Of a stretch of 64,000 nucleotides of DNA, positions 23,230-32,176 are shown piece after piece. A model generated the notes under the pieces. The model saw only the letters and a list, made by a program, of their open reading frames with translations, was not told where the DNA came from and made no database searches. Numbering within the stretch: the stretch's first letter is position 1; each line of letters opens with the position of its first letter. The translations under genes were made by a program, and so were the position numbers. Source of the DNA: Phycisphaeraceae bacterium (GTDB taxonomy: Bacteria; Planctomycetota; Phycisphaerae; Phycisphaerales; UBA1924); assembly GCA_019636615.1 (NCBI GenBank), contig JAHBXF010000002.1, positions 1,428,001 through 1,492,000 of the forward strand, read 5' to 3'.

Positions 23230-24615
23230 TCATCCGACCTCCGTCGTCGTAGGCGAACGCTCCGCCTTCCGCCCCGTGAACTTCTCCCACCGCTGCACGA
23301 TCACATCGCAGTAGAGCGCATCGAGTTCCATGAGGAACGCCCGCCGCCCGGTCATCTCCGCGCCGATGAGCGTGGAGCCGCTGCCCCCGAAGAGGTCCAG
23401 CACGTTTTCGCCCGGGCGCGAGGAGTACTCCATCGCCCGCCGCGCCAGCTCCACCGGCTTCTCCGTCAGGTGGACCATGCTCTGCGGGTTCACCTTCTTG
23501 ATCGACCACGTGTCCGGCACGTTGTTGGGGCCAAAGAAGCGGTGCGCCGCGCCTTGCTTCCAGCCGTAGAAGCACCACTCGTGGTTGCCCATGAAGTCCT
23601 TCCGAGTGAGGACCGGGTGCTCCTTGATCCAGATCACCGCCTGGCTGAAGTACAGCTCCATCGCCTTGAGCACCGGCGGGTAGTTGGCGCAGTTCGCGTA
23701 GCCGCCCCAGATGTAGAACCCGCCCCCGGGGATGAGCACGCGGGCGATGTTCCCGAACCACGCCGCGAGCAGCCGGTCGAACTCGTCGTCGGAGACGAAG
23801 TCGTTGGCCAGCGGCCGGTCCTTGGCTCGCATCTTCTTCGTGGTCGGCTGGGCCTTCTCGGGGTGCCGGGCCAGGTCCATCGACTGGTGGTGGGTGTTCT
23901 TGCGGGCCAGGCGCTCGCGGTCCTTCTTGCCGCGCTCGCTCTGCGAGCGCTCGCACTGCAGGTCCTCGCGCCGCGAGAAGGACGTGATGCCCGCGGCGAT
24001 GGCGTTGTTGCTGCGCGGCTCGACCTTCACGTTGTACGGCGGATCCGTGTTCACGAGGTGGATCTGCTGCCCGTCGAGCAGGCGGTCCAGGTCTTCCGGC
24101 TTCGACGAGTCGCCGCACATCAAGCGGTGATTGCCCAGCACCCAGATGTCGCCGGGCACCGTCGTCGCTGCGTCGGGAGGCGCCGGCACCTCGTTGGGGT
24201 CGGTGAGTCCCTCGTTCCCCGCCGGGGCCATGAGCGCCGCGAGGTCCTCGGCGCTGAAGCCCAGCACCGCCAGGTCGAAGTCCACGCCCTTGAGGTCGGC
24301 CAGTTCGATCGGCAGGAGTTCCATGTCCCACGTCGAGAGTTCGTGAAGCTTGTTGTCCGCGATGCGGAGCGCCCGCACCTTGTCCGGGTCGAGTTCCCGC
24401 GCAACGTGCACCGGCACCTCGGCCAGGCCGAGCTTCTCCGCGGCCTTCAGCCGCGTGTGCCCGGCGATGATGACGCCGTCGCCATCGACGACGATCGGCA
24501 CCCTGAACCCGAACTCCTGGATGCTCTTGGCGACCGCGTCGATCGCCCCCTCGTTCTTCCGCGGGTTCTTGTCGTACGGCTTGACCCGCCCGATCTCCCA
24601 CATCTCGATCTTCAT
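23230..24615 (-). CDS. ParB-domain DNA methyltransferase (DPPY type)
   Basis: 461 residues from ATG 24615, behind AAGGAGCGAG. Residues 1-110 are a ParB/sulfiredoxin-like domain (NPRKNEGAIDAVAKSIQEFG, then GHTRLKAAEKLG). The beta-type amino-methyltransferase domain follows with TDPPYNV (catalytic) near 206-212 and DLFGGSGST (SAM binding) near the C-terminus. Adenine-N6 or cytosine-N4 methylation is expected. ParB-methylase fusions are common phage genes. Its stop is 6 bp from the stop of the convergent nuclease gene. The 3' third is duplicated at 21599-22104. Confidence 0.88.
   Translation of the reverse strand: MKIEMWEIGRVKPYDKNPRKNEGAIDAVAKSIQEFGFRVPIVVDGDGVIIAGHTRLKAAEKLGLAEVPVHVARELDPDKVRALRIADNKLHELSTWDMELLPIELADLKGVDFDLAVLGFSAEDLAALMAPAGNEGLTDPNEVPAPPDAATTVPGDIWVLGNHRLMCGDSSKPEDLDRLLDGQQIHLVNTDPPYNVKVEPRSNNAIAAGITSFSRREDLQCERSQSERGKKDRERLARKNTHHQSMDLARHPEKAQPTTKKMRAKDRPLANDFVSDDEFDRLLAAWFGNIARVLIPGGGFYIWGGYANCANYPPVLKAMELYFSQAVIWIKEHPVLTRKDFMGNHEWCFYGWKQGAAHRFFGPNNVPDTWSIKKVNPQSMVHLTEKPVELARRAMEYSSRPGENVLDLFGGSGSTLIGAEMTGRRAFLMELDALYCDVIVQRWEKFTGRKAERSPTTTEVG
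23258..23763. repeat. 506-bp direct repeat, copy 2 (within intact methyltransferase)
   Basis: Partner of the repeat at 21599-22104; see there. This copy is part of the full-length gene and so is likely the parent. Confidence 0.85.
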
Positions 24616-24751
24616 GCCTCGCTCCTTGCGGCGTTGCCGACTCCGTTCATGACCACGCCAGCGGGCCACGCGGCCCGCCGTTCTTGACGCTTCCTCATCG
24701 CTCGACCGACGTTGGCGACCAACCGCGACCACCCCCGGGCGGCCGCCACTC

Positions 24752-24851
24752 CGCCCACGTTCGCCCACGTCGCGTCCGGGGCCCCCGGACGGGGAACCCC
24801 CGCCCCACCCCCGCCCGTTCGCCCACGTCCCGCCCTGCGCCAACGTGGGCG
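24752..24851. repeat. Iteron-like CGCCCACGT repeats
   Basis: CGCCCACGT occurs as direct copies at 24752-24760, 24762-24770 and 24820-24828, and inverted at 24843-24851. Such clustering next to a replication gene suggests initiator-binding sites. Confidence 0.55.
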
Positions 24852-24977
24852 ATACCCCAGCCCCCCGGCGCTGCGCTCGGACAGGCAAACAAACTCAGTC
24901 TCCCCTTGCGGCTGTTCCCGGCGGCCTGTCCGCGCAGATTCCGCCGGGAAGGAACCATGCCACCGAACTTCGAGCGC

Positions 24978-25071
24978 GAACTCGAAGCGCGCACGCGCTT
25001 GCGGTTCGCGGGTCGCCGCCAACCGGCGGCGCACCCGCGGGGGGTATGGGGGGTGCGCGCGCTTCGAGTTC
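24978..25071. repeat. 15-bp perfect inverted repeat with 64-nt spacer
   Basis: GAACTCGAAGCGCGC (24978-24992) pairs with GCGCGCTTCGAGTTC (25057-25071). Further TTCGAG/CTCGAA-containing words lie on both sides up to the start of the primase gene's downstream edge. Confidence 0.6.
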
Positions 25072-25153
25072 AACCCGAAGCGCGAGCGCTCAACCGCGTG
25101 CGCGCACGCGCTTCGAGAAGTTCGGCGCTCGAAGTTCGGGCGGTTGGCGCGCA

Positions 25154-27265
25154 TCATGAAGGAGCCTCCTCGGTCGGCAGGACGAACCCCTGCGGCCCGC
25201 CGCGGCCTGGCAGACGGACGCGCCCGATCAGCCCGCGCCGTTCCGCCATCGCCAGGAAGTCGCCGACGCGACGCCAGGACAGCCCGGGCACGCTCGCCGC
25301 CCGCTCCCGCAGTTCGGGCAGCGTCACCGGCTCGGCCGTGATGAACTCGCCGACGAACCGCTCGACGTCCCACGCCTCCTCATCCGCCTCGTCCTGCTTC
25401 TCCGCCTTCCGCTTGCTCGGACGCTCCTGCCTGAGCTGGGTCGGGTCGAGCGAGGGGTCGAAGTCCCACACCGGGAACGACCACCGCAGGCCCGCTGGAT
25501 CAATGGGAGCCCACGACCGCACCGCCGCGTCAAGCACGACACACCCGCTCTCCTCGTGCGGGCGCAGCACGAGGTGCGAATCGGTGGCGCGGCTCTGGCT
25601 CCCCGCCCCCGCCCCGACGTCGGTCACGCTCTTGGAGGACTGGTTGCCCTTGGTGCTGTGGTGGATCAGGACGAAGGCGCAGCCGAGGCGGTCGGCGTAG
25701 GCGTCGATGGCGTTGTAGATGCCCGCCATCGTCGCGTTGTCGTTCTCGTCGCCCCCCAGCGGCATGAAGCGGTAGAAGGCGTCGAGGATGATCAGGCGGA
25801 AGCGCCCGGGCTCGAGGCGGTCGAAGTACGGCCGCAGGGCGAAGATGTCGCGCAGGCGCCCGCGCAGGTTGTCGATCGCCACGCGCCGGCCCACCTGCTG
25901 GAAGTCGAGCCCGCGCGCCCGCGCGACCTGGGGCACGCGCGAGGCGCTCGTCTCGCGGTGCAGCTCGTTGTCGATGATGAGCACCTCGCCGGGCGTGGTC
26001 TCGTAGCGGCCGAGCCAGGGACGGCCCGAGGCGACAGAAAGCGCCAGGTCGAGCGTGAGCCACGACTTGCCCGTCTTGGGCGCGGCGATGATGTTCATCG
26101 TCTCGCCCTCGCGGAGCAGTTTGTTGATGATCGGAGGCCGCAGCGCCGGGTACTGCTCGTGCAGATCGACCGCCAGCACGAACGCGGGCTCGAGGGGGTC
26201 GTCGGGCCTGGGCTCCGGCTGGCGAACCAGCCCCGAGAGGTCAACGCCATGGGCCGGCTCCGTGCGGCCGTACCCCTTGGCGTGCAGCGCCGAAGCCGCG
26301 GCCGACCAGTCTCCGTTGTGCTCCAGCAGGGCGTAGACCGCGAAGAGCGCGTACCCCTTCTGCGGCTCGAAGGGTGGCGCGTTGCTGGAGAAGACGTAGA
26401 ACACCCCGTCCTTGAGCGTCGCGCTCGTGCCGTGCTCCTTGCCGGGCCGGCACCAGTGCTCGTTCTCGCCCGCGCGGACCTGCCGCCAGCCGTGCGCCTG
26501 CAGGAGTTCGCGCACGTCCCCGCGGGCGTTGAAGTCGTCGCCCGGGCGCTGGCGCTCGGGCTGGGATGCGCCCGGAACGACGCCGTCGCCCAGCACGGCG
26601 CGCGGGGTCTCGTCGAGCGCCCAGGCGCACCCGAGCAGCACGTCGCGCTCGTCGGGCGTGACCACAGGGGGGGCGTGCAACTCGCCCTGGAGCAGGGTGT
26701 AGCCCTCCGACGGGGCGCACAGGAACATCCCGCCCTCGCCCCGCGTCTCGATGAGCGTGACGACGGCGTGCCAGCGACCGGCGCTGTCCTGGCGCGGCTT
26801 GTGGGTCTTGCCCCCGACCACCAGCTCGTCGGGGCCGTCGGCCTCGATGCGCCTGCTGGCGAGCTTGGTGTTCCCCGAGACCGGCCCGCTGCACCGGTAG
26901 ACGACGTGCCGCCCGCCCGAGGGCGTGGACTCGACGACCACCCGCGCCGCCAGCCCCGGGCACGCGGCCTCGACCGCGTCGCGCCACGCGTTGAACGCCT
27001 CGCAGCCGAGGTCGAAGTCGATCATCTCCAGGTTGCCGGAGACCGCGCCGCAGACGATGCACAGCGCGGAGTGCCGACGCCCGAACCAGGCGCGAAGTTC
27101 CTCACACGTCGGCAGTCGCTCCTGGTACACCTTCCACGCCGGGAGCGCCACCCGCTTGCCCTCGTCGTCCCGCACCGCCGGCAGCGCGCACAGGCCCGCG
27201 GCGACGCAGGCCTGCGCGTGCGACCGGATCGTGCCGTTCGAGCTGGGCGTGGACGCGTCCGGCAT
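25154..27265 (-). CDS. Bifunctional primase-polymerase / RepA-like helicase
   Basis: 703 residues from ATG 27265, sharing one base with the helicase stop (TGATG). Residues 15-200 are a Prim-Pol domain with the metal-binding DFD at 83-85 (MIDFDLG) and a GGRHVVYR strand. Residues 380-600 are an AAA_25/RepA-type ATPase: APKTGKSW Walker A (395-402), LIILDAFYRF Walker B, FVLIHHSTKG sensor. The C-terminal 100 residues look like a winged helix. This fusion primes and unwinds phage DNA. A candidate origin lies directly downstream. Confidence 0.85.
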   Translation of the reverse strand: MPDASTPSSNGTIRSHAQACVAAGLCALPAVRDDEGKRVALPAWKVYQERLPTCEELRAWFGRRHSALCIVCGAVSGNLEMIDFDLGCEAFNAWRDAVEAACPGLAARVVVESTPSGGRHVVYRCSGPVSGNTKLASRRIEADGPDELVVGGKTHKPRQDSAGRWHAVVTLIETRGEGGMFLCAPSEGYTLLQGELHAPPVVTPDERDVLLGCAWALDETPRAVLGDGVVPGASQPERQRPGDDFNARGDVRELLQAHGWRQVRAGENEHWCRPGKEHGTSATLKDGVFYVFSSNAPPFEPQKGYALFAVYALLEHNGDWSAAASALHAKGYGRTEPAHGVDLSGLVRQPEPRPDDPLEPAFVLAVDLHEQYPALRPPIINKLLREGETMNIIAAPKTGKSWLTLDLALSVASGRPWLGRYETTPGEVLIIDNELHRETSASRVPQVARARGLDFQQVGRRVAIDNLRGRLRDIFALRPYFDRLEPGRFRLIILDAFYRFMPLGGDENDNATMAGIYNAIDAYADRLGCAFVLIHHSTKGNQSSKSVTDVGAGAGSQSRATDSHLVLRPHEESGCVVLDAAVRSWAPIDPAGLRWSFPVWDFDPSLDPTQLRQERPSKRKAEKQDEADEEAWDVERFVGEFITAEPVTLPELRERAASVPGLSWRRVGDFLAMAERRGLIGRVRLPGRGGPQGFVLPTEEAPS

Positions 27266-28962
27266 CAGAATGGGATCTCGTCGTCGGGGATGCCGTACGT
27301 CGTCCCCGCGGGCTCCGGCTCGCGGTCGGGCACCGCATCGGGGTCGTCCAGCCGGAGCGGCCTTTCGGCGAGCATGTGCCGCGTAACCCGCTCGAACTGC
27401 TCGCCCGCCTTCCTCTCGACGGTGATGGAGAGCGTCGGCGCGAGCGCCCCGGCCCGCGCGAGCTCGACCGCCTCCTCGGTGCTCGACGGCACCGGCTCGA
27501 CTGATCGTGCCCGCCACCAGGCCTCGGCCTTCGTCCGCGCGTACCCGGTGTGGTCGAAGCAGACCCACTCGCGGAAGTAGCGGTTGAACCCGACTCGGTA
27601 CTCGACGCGCATCGTCAGCGGCGCGGACGGGTCGCCCCGCTTCATGTGCACGTGGTACGTCGTCTCGCTGACGCGGTGCTCCTCCCGCGTCGTCTGGCCC
27701 GTCAGGATGCCCTCGGTCGCCGCGGAGGCCTCGTGCTTCTGGCGGTTGGGCTCCGGGAAGCGGTGCCCGCACTCCGGACAGACCTGGAAGCCCGCCGCGA
27801 TGAGCGCGCAGCACTCCGGGCACTCCTTGACCGGCGGCTCGCCGTCGCCCTTGCCGGGCTCGTGGATGCGGATGGCGTCAACCGGGCCGTGGCGCAGCAC
27901 GTTGCCGCCGAAGTCCAGTACGAGGCAGTCAGCCTTGCCGGGGTGCAGCCGAAAGCCCCGCCCGACCATCTGGTAGTACAGGCCCGGCGACATGGTCGGC
28001 CGCACGAGCGCGACGCAGTCGATATGCGGGGCGTCGAAACCCGTCGTCAGCACGTTGACGTTGCAGAGGTACTTGAGCGAGCCCGAACGGAAGCGGCCGA
28101 GGATCGCCGCCCGCACGCCGTCGGGCGTGTCGCCGGTGATGAACCCGCACTCGACGCCGTGCCTGGACTTGAGCGTCTCAGCGATGTGCTGTCCGTGCCT
28201 GATGCCCGACGAGAAGATGAGCACCGCCTTGCGGTCGGCGGTGTGCTGGACGATCTCGCCGCACGCGCCTTCGACCAGCCCCTCCTTGTCCATGAGGTCC
28301 TCGACCTCGCTGGCTACGAACTCCCCCGCGCGCACATGCAGGTCGTCGGTAGAGACCTTCTGCCGCCCCGCTTTCGTCTTGAGCGGCGACAGGTATCTCT
28401 GGACGATCAGCTCGCGCACGCCGACCTCGAAGCAGACGTGGTTGAGGATGTTGTGTGGGGGCGGGGCGCAGATCGAGCCCGACTTCATACGGTACGGCGT
28501 GGCGGTCAGCCCGATGATCCGGACGTTGTGGTTCACCGCCCTGGCGTCGGCGATGAACTGCCGGTACATCCCGTCGTCCTCGGCGGGGACCATGTGGGCC
28601 TCGTCGATGATGATCAGATCGACGGGTCCCAGGTCGCACGCCTTCTTCCAGATGCTCTGGATGCCCGCGATGGTGGCGCTGTAGCCAAGGTCTTTGCGCT
28701 TGAGCCCAGCCGAATAGATGCCCGCGGGCAGGTCGGGCGCGATGACGCGGAGCTTCTCCGCGGTCTGTTCGAGGAGTTCCTTGACGTGGGCGAGAATGAC
28801 GACGCGGCCGTTCCAGAGCGTGACCGCGTCGCGGCAGATCGTCGCGATCAGCGGCGTCTTGCCCGATCCGGTCGGAAGCACCGCGACGGGGTTGTCGTCG
28901 CGGGTCCGCAGGTGGTGGTAGATCGCCTCCACCGCCTCGGCTTGATAGGGTCGCAGTTGCAC
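27265..28962 (-). CDS. DEAD/DEAH-box superfamily 2 helicase with zinc ribbon
   Basis: 565 residues from GTG 28962. Motifs in order: LRPYQAEAV (Q/I region), LPTGSGKT (Walker A, about 30-37), IIDEAHM (DEAH box), IGLTATPYR (motif III) and VGRGFRLHPGK (motif VI). A CPECCALIAAGFQVCPECGH zinc ribbon follows near residues 395-415, then a C-terminal domain of unknown role. It resembles phage SSL2/UvsW-type helicases that process recombination or replication intermediates. It overlaps the primase gene by one base. Confidence 0.85.
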   Translation of the reverse strand: MQLRPYQAEAVEAIYHHLRTRDDNPVAVLPTGSGKTPLIATICRDAVTLWNGRVVILAHVKELLEQTAEKLRVIAPDLPAGIYSAGLKRKDLGYSATIAGIQSIWKKACDLGPVDLIIIDEAHMVPAEDDGMYRQFIADARAVNHNVRIIGLTATPYRMKSGSICAPPPHNILNHVCFEVGVRELIVQRYLSPLKTKAGRQKVSTDDLHVRAGEFVASEVEDLMDKEGLVEGACGEIVQHTADRKAVLIFSSGIRHGQHIAETLKSRHGVECGFITGDTPDGVRAAILGRFRSGSLKYLCNVNVLTTGFDAPHIDCVALVRPTMSPGLYYQMVGRGFRLHPGKADCLVLDFGGNVLRHGPVDAIRIHEPGKGDGEPPVKECPECCALIAAGFQVCPECGHRFPEPNRQKHEASAATEGILTGQTTREEHRVSETTYHVHMKRGDPSAPLTMRVEYRVGFNRYFREWVCFDHTGYARTKAEAWWRARSVEPVPSSTEEAVELARAGALAPTLSITVERKAGEQFERVTRHMLAERPLRLDDPDAVPDREPEPAGTTYGIPDDEIPF

Positions 28963-28966
28963 CGCT

Positions 28967-29311
28967 TCAGATCTCCACGATCTCGACGTTCACGCGACCG
29001 CCCGGCATCACACTTCCCCGTTCGACCGTGATTCGATCGATCTGGCTGTCGTCGCGGTAGACGCCCGCGTGCTGCAGCGCGTCGAGGAGCGCCTTCTGCA
29101 GGTTGTCCAGGTCGCGCCTTCGCTGATCCGGCGGCGAGGCGACGATCCGCACCGACAGACGCCCCTCGATTCGCGGCGAACGCGCGAGCAGAACATCACT
29201 CGCCACGCGCTTCCGGTACCTTCGGCCCTCTTTGCTGATCAGCGTCGCGTTGCCGACGCGCCGGTAGTAGTGGTTGACGCTCGGCGGCCAGGGCAACTCC
29301 AGGCGGATCAT
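28967..29311 (-). CDS. rusA: RusA-family Holliday junction resolvase
   Basis: 114 residues from ATG 29311. LPWPPSVNHYYR at the N-terminus and RRDLDNLQKALLDAL then YRDDSQI carry the conserved Asp residues of RusA. Length is typical. It resolves four-way junctions in phage recombination or before packaging. Four bp separate it from the helicase. Confidence 0.9.
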   Translation of the reverse strand: MIRLELPWPPSVNHYYRRVGNATLISKEGRRYRKRVASDVLLARSPRIEGRLSVRIVASPPDQRRRDLDNLQKALLDALQHAGVYRDDSQIDRITVERGSVMPGGRVNVEIVEI

Positions 29312-29495
29312 GCAGCCTCCTTGCTGGTCGTGCGTGCAATAGCCTCGGCGAGCGTGTCCGCTGGCCGAGGCCGGGTTCTGGAGTCCTCATCGCGAGGTAG
29401 CCACGAGCGCTTTCGGGGGTGTGGGTTTGAGGCCGGACCCCTATGTCACGTGCGCTTCGCTTCATCGCGCCGGCCCTGCGCATCTCCAGAACGCC

Positions 29496-29966
29496 TCAGG
29501 TCCGCTTCCACGGCGGCGTGCTCCCCGGGCCGACGGGTGCCGCCGCCCGCGCGGGAGCGGCGGCGCTCGCGCCCTTCTTCCCGTACCCCTTCACGACATT
29601 GCCGACCTCGCCCGTGTCGTCGCGCTTCTTGCAGGCGACCTTCACCACGACCGGCAGGTTGTGCAGCTCGCTGCTGTCCCTGGGCATGAGCACCCCAACC
29701 GCGCGGCACAGCGCCGAGAGCGTGCCCTTGGCGATCGCCACCGTCTGCGAGTTGCTGTGCTTGAGCATCAGCCGGTCCCACACCTTCCGGCCCTTGTGCG
29801 GCCCATCGATGACCTCCAGCTCCAACTGCAGGTACTCGCCCGCGCCGTTCTTGGTGGGCTTCATCTCCGAGGCCACCACGACCGCGAGGTACTCGCCGGG
29901 TGGCAGCGGCTCGAACGCGACGTTGGGATCGACTTCGTTGGCGTTGAATCCGTTCAGGCTGGCCAT
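29496..29966 (-). CDS. DUF669 family single-strand DNA-binding-type protein
   Basis: 156 residues from ATG 29966. PLPPGEYLAVVVASEMKPTK, GAGEYLQLELEVIDG and the GRKVWDRL block match DUF669, usually encoded in phage recombination modules. A disordered Ala/Pro tail ends the protein. Its ATPase neighbour ends 3 bp upstream. The 184-bp gap to rusA holds nothing I can name. Confidence 0.8.
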   Translation of the reverse strand: MASLNGFNANEVDPNVAFEPLPPGEYLAVVVASEMKPTKNGAGEYLQLELEVIDGPHKGRKVWDRLMLKHSNSQTVAIAKGTLSALCRAVGVLMPRDSSELHNLPVVVKVACKKRDDTGEVGNVVKGYGKKGASAAAPARAAAPVGPGSTPPWKRT

Positions 29967-29969
29967 GCG

Positions 29970-30809
29970 TCAGTCTCCTTCTGGTGCTTGTGCTTCGGAA
30001 CCGGCCGCCTCGGCGGCCGATGTGGTCGGTGTGCGCGGTGCGGCGGGCGACGCGGCGGCGAGCGGGTCTTCGCCACGGACCAGCGCCGCGAAGACGCGGT
30101 AGTCGAGGGGGAACTCGTCGGGCAGGCCGATGCGGTTCTTGGCGACGTGCGCGGGCCGCTCGACGGTGCGGATGATCCGCTCGCCCGTCCCGATCCCCTG
30201 GTGCTTGGCCTTGTTGAACCCCTCGTCCACCTTCCGCGTGTGCACGCGGTACGTGGCGAAGAGGACCTCGTCGCACCACTCCTGCACGAGCGCGCTGGCG
30301 AGCTTGTGCAAGCGGGGCGAGTACCGGTCGTACGGCTCGGTCTCGGGGTTGTCGAACTTCTCGATCTTGGCGTGCGCGATCAGGATGACGCCCATGCCGC
30401 GGTCGCTGCGGAGCGCGTCGAGCGCCCCGAGCACCTGCCGCCACTTGTCGATCGCGTAGGTGTACCCCTTCGCGTACCCGACATCCTCGATGGACTCAAC
30501 GCTCTTGTCGGAGCACACCTCCGCCCAGATGAGGCGCTCCAGCCAGTCCAGCGAGTCGATGACGATGGTCTTGTACGGGTGCTCGCTCGTGTAGAGGGCC
30601 TCGAGCGAGGCCATCACCTGGCCGAGGCTCTGGGCCAGAGGGAACGACTCGCAGTCGATGTCGCCCAGCCCGTCCTCGGTGGGGACGAAGATGGGCGACT
30701 CGGCCATCGCGCCGAACGTGGACTTCCCGATGCCCTGCGTGCCGTACAGCAGCACGCGCCGGGGCTTGGGCCTGCGTCCCTTCTGGACCTGCTGAATCAG
30801 AGTGCTCAT
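29970..30809 (-). CDS. Phage P-loop ATPase (AAA_24 / Sak4-like)
   Basis: 279 residues from ATG 30809, behind AAGGAAG. RRVLLYGTQGIGKST is the Walker A (about 14-28), KTIVIDSLDWLE the Walker B, and GVILIAHAKIE a sensor strand. An Ala/Thr/Pro-rich tail follows. RecA-like ATPases beside DUF669 or SSB genes act in phage single-strand annealing or strand invasion (Sak4-type). That is the likeliest role. Confidence 0.8.
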   Translation of the reverse strand: MSTLIQQVQKGRRPKPRRVLLYGTQGIGKSTFGAMAESPIFVPTEDGLGDIDCESFPLAQSLGQVMASLEALYTSEHPYKTIVIDSLDWLERLIWAEVCSDKSVESIEDVGYAKGYTYAIDKWRQVLGALDALRSDRGMGVILIAHAKIEKFDNPETEPYDRYSPRLHKLASALVQEWCDEVLFATYRVHTRKVDEGFNKAKHQGIGTGERIIRTVERPAHVAKNRIGLPDEFPLDYRVFAALVRGEDPLAAASPAAPRTPTTSAAEAAGSEAQAPEGD

Positions 30810-30919
30810 GGGTGCTTCCTTGTGGTGTGTGGGGTCGAGGTCGTGCGGCCAGATCTCGCGGACGAAGTCGCCCTGGCCGAGGCGAACCAGCGAAAGAGCG
30901 GCGGTGGAGGGGCGGGCGA

Positions 30920-31267
30920 TCACGCGGCCGACTCGCACGGGTGGCGGGCCGCGGCGGACGGCCTCTTTGGCGACGGCCCGTCGGTGCGCGCCACGCTGAA
31001 CGTGTCGTCCCCGAACTCCCGCGTGCAGAAGCCGATGAACACACGCGCGACCGCGCGGCCGGTCTCGGTGCTCGCGTCGATCACGACGACGCGTTCGTCG
31101 GCGTCGATGGCGTACCCCGCGTCGAGCCGGACGGCCGCCTCCCCGTACAGGCAGCCGACCGCCAGGATCGCCAGCAGGAGCGTCTCCTCGACGGCCTGCA
31201 TGTCCACGGGGATCTGGAACGCGAGCCGGTACACGAGCCGGCCCGATCGGGATTCGGTGTTGGTCAT
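30920..31267 (-). CDS. Hypothetical early phage protein
   Basis: 115 residues from ATG 31267, behind GGAGAA. Contains a hydrophobic helix (ETLLLAILAVGCLYGEAAV) and VVVIDASTETGRAVARVFIG. Between a sigma-like gene and the ATPase. No family was recognised. Confidence 0.5.
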   Translation of the reverse strand: MTNTESRSGRLVYRLAFQIPVDMQAVEETLLLAILAVGCLYGEAAVRLDAGYAIDADERVVVIDASTETGRAVARVFIGFCTREFGDDTFSVARTDGPSPKRPSAAARHPCESAA

Positions 31268-31319
31268 GGCAGTTCTCCGGGGTCCATCTACGCGAACCGC
31301 GCTCGCCGTGGCGTGCGAT

Positions 31320-31841
31320 TCAGAAGTACTCCTCCAGGCCGGCGTCGCGTAAGATGGCGCGGATCTTGGCGACGTTGTCGCGCAGCGTGCGTCGCGGGAT
31401 GCCCATCTCCTTCGCCGCGTGCGTGAGCAGGTCGCGCAGGAGTTGGTCGCAGATGGCCCGCTGGGTTGGGCTCAACCGGCGTAACGCCGTGTCCATGTCC
31501 ATCCGAAGGTCAATGAGGCGTGTCCAGCGATCGTCCGACCACGCCGGGGCGACGGGCTCGTTCCCGCCGGTCCCGATGGACCGTGTACCCCACCGGCGCT
31601 TCCGGGCATTGCGCTCGCGGAGCACGGAGATGAGACGGGTGGCGACGACCTGTGTAATGAACGCCTCCACTGGCGCACGATCAGGATCGAAGGCAGGCCA
31701 CGCCTCGACGAGGTGAACCAGCACGGCGCTGGCAACGTCATCCTGATCGCCGGCACGAATCGCCCCTCGAAGGCGGAGTTGCTTGATCTCGGCGTAGAGG
31801 ACTTTCTTTGCGAAAGCGACGTGTTTGGGTTCAATGGGCAT
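31320..31841 (-). CDS. Sigma-70-like (ECF-type) factor, phage-encoded
   Basis: 173 residues from ATG 31841. Region 2-like: DDVASAVLVHLVEAWPAFDP and FITQVVATRLISVLRERNARKRRW. Region 4-like: ALRRLSPTQRAICDQLLRDL, then AKEMGIPRRTLRDNVAKIRAILRDAGL. The size fits two-domain sigma factors or phage transcription regulators of that type. As an early gene read away from the repressor switch, it may direct late transcription. No promoter consensus could be tied to it. Confidence 0.75.
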   Translation of the reverse strand: MPIEPKHVAFAKKVLYAEIKQLRLRGAIRAGDQDDVASAVLVHLVEAWPAFDPDRAPVEAFITQVVATRLISVLRERNARKRRWGTRSIGTGGNEPVAPAWSDDRWTRLIDLRMDMDTALRRLSPTQRAICDQLLRDLLTHAAKEMGIPRRTLRDNVAKIRAILRDAGLEEYF

Positions 31842-31969
31842 GGAGCGTCCCTTGAGCGGCGCGCGGCGATCGCGTGCGCCGTAGTGCGGCGGTCAGAAAT
31901 GCGGATGGCAGGAGGTGGCGGGGATGAGGAGCAGCCGACCCGACGGGCCTTCGGACTCGTCGGCGAGGC

Positions 31970-32176
31970 CTAGCGAGCGACGCTCACGGGCTTAACCCGG
32001 GGCTCCTTGGCGGCCTCGTCGCGGATGAACGCCTCGATGTCGGAAACCGGGATACGCCACCGCCCTCCGGTCCTGAAGGCGTTCGGGAAACGCCGCCGAG
32101 CCAGCATTCGGGTGACCGTGTTGCGGTGGAGTTTGAGCCGGACTTCCAGTTCGACCTTGGTGATGTACTCGTTCAT
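31970..32176 (-). CDS. Excisionase-type HTH protein (Cro/Xis-like)
   Basis: 68 residues from ATG 32176, behind GAGAGGAA. ITKVELEVRLKLHRNTVTRM then RRFPNAFRTGGRWRIP is a MerR/excisionase winged HTH. It is divergent from the S24 repressor, so it may serve as Cro or as recombination directionality factor. Confidence 0.75.
   Translation of the reverse strand: MNEYITKVELEVRLKLHRNTVTRMLARRRFPNAFRTGGRWRIPVSDIEAFIRDEAAKEPRVKPVSVAR

Larger units (their letters stand above)
24616..25153. other. 538-bp non-coding region, candidate phage replication origin
   Basis: No convincing gene lies here. It separates the methyltransferase from the primase-helicase gene. It holds repeated 9-mers and long inverted repeats, annotated separately, and a palindrome GTTGGCGACCAAC (24711-24723). 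The sequence is strongly GC-biased and frames are open by composition only. Confidence 0.5.

Noticed and set aside
18608..24601. Minus-strand open frame of almost 2000 codons
   Set aside because: It crosses well-supported genes on both strands; the frame is open because of GC bias, and the product is Arg/Gly-rich nonsense.
31713..31973. Plus-strand 86-codon frame between sigma-like and excisionase-type genes
   Set aside because: Overlaps the sigma-like gene, has no ribosome site and its sequence is unstructured.
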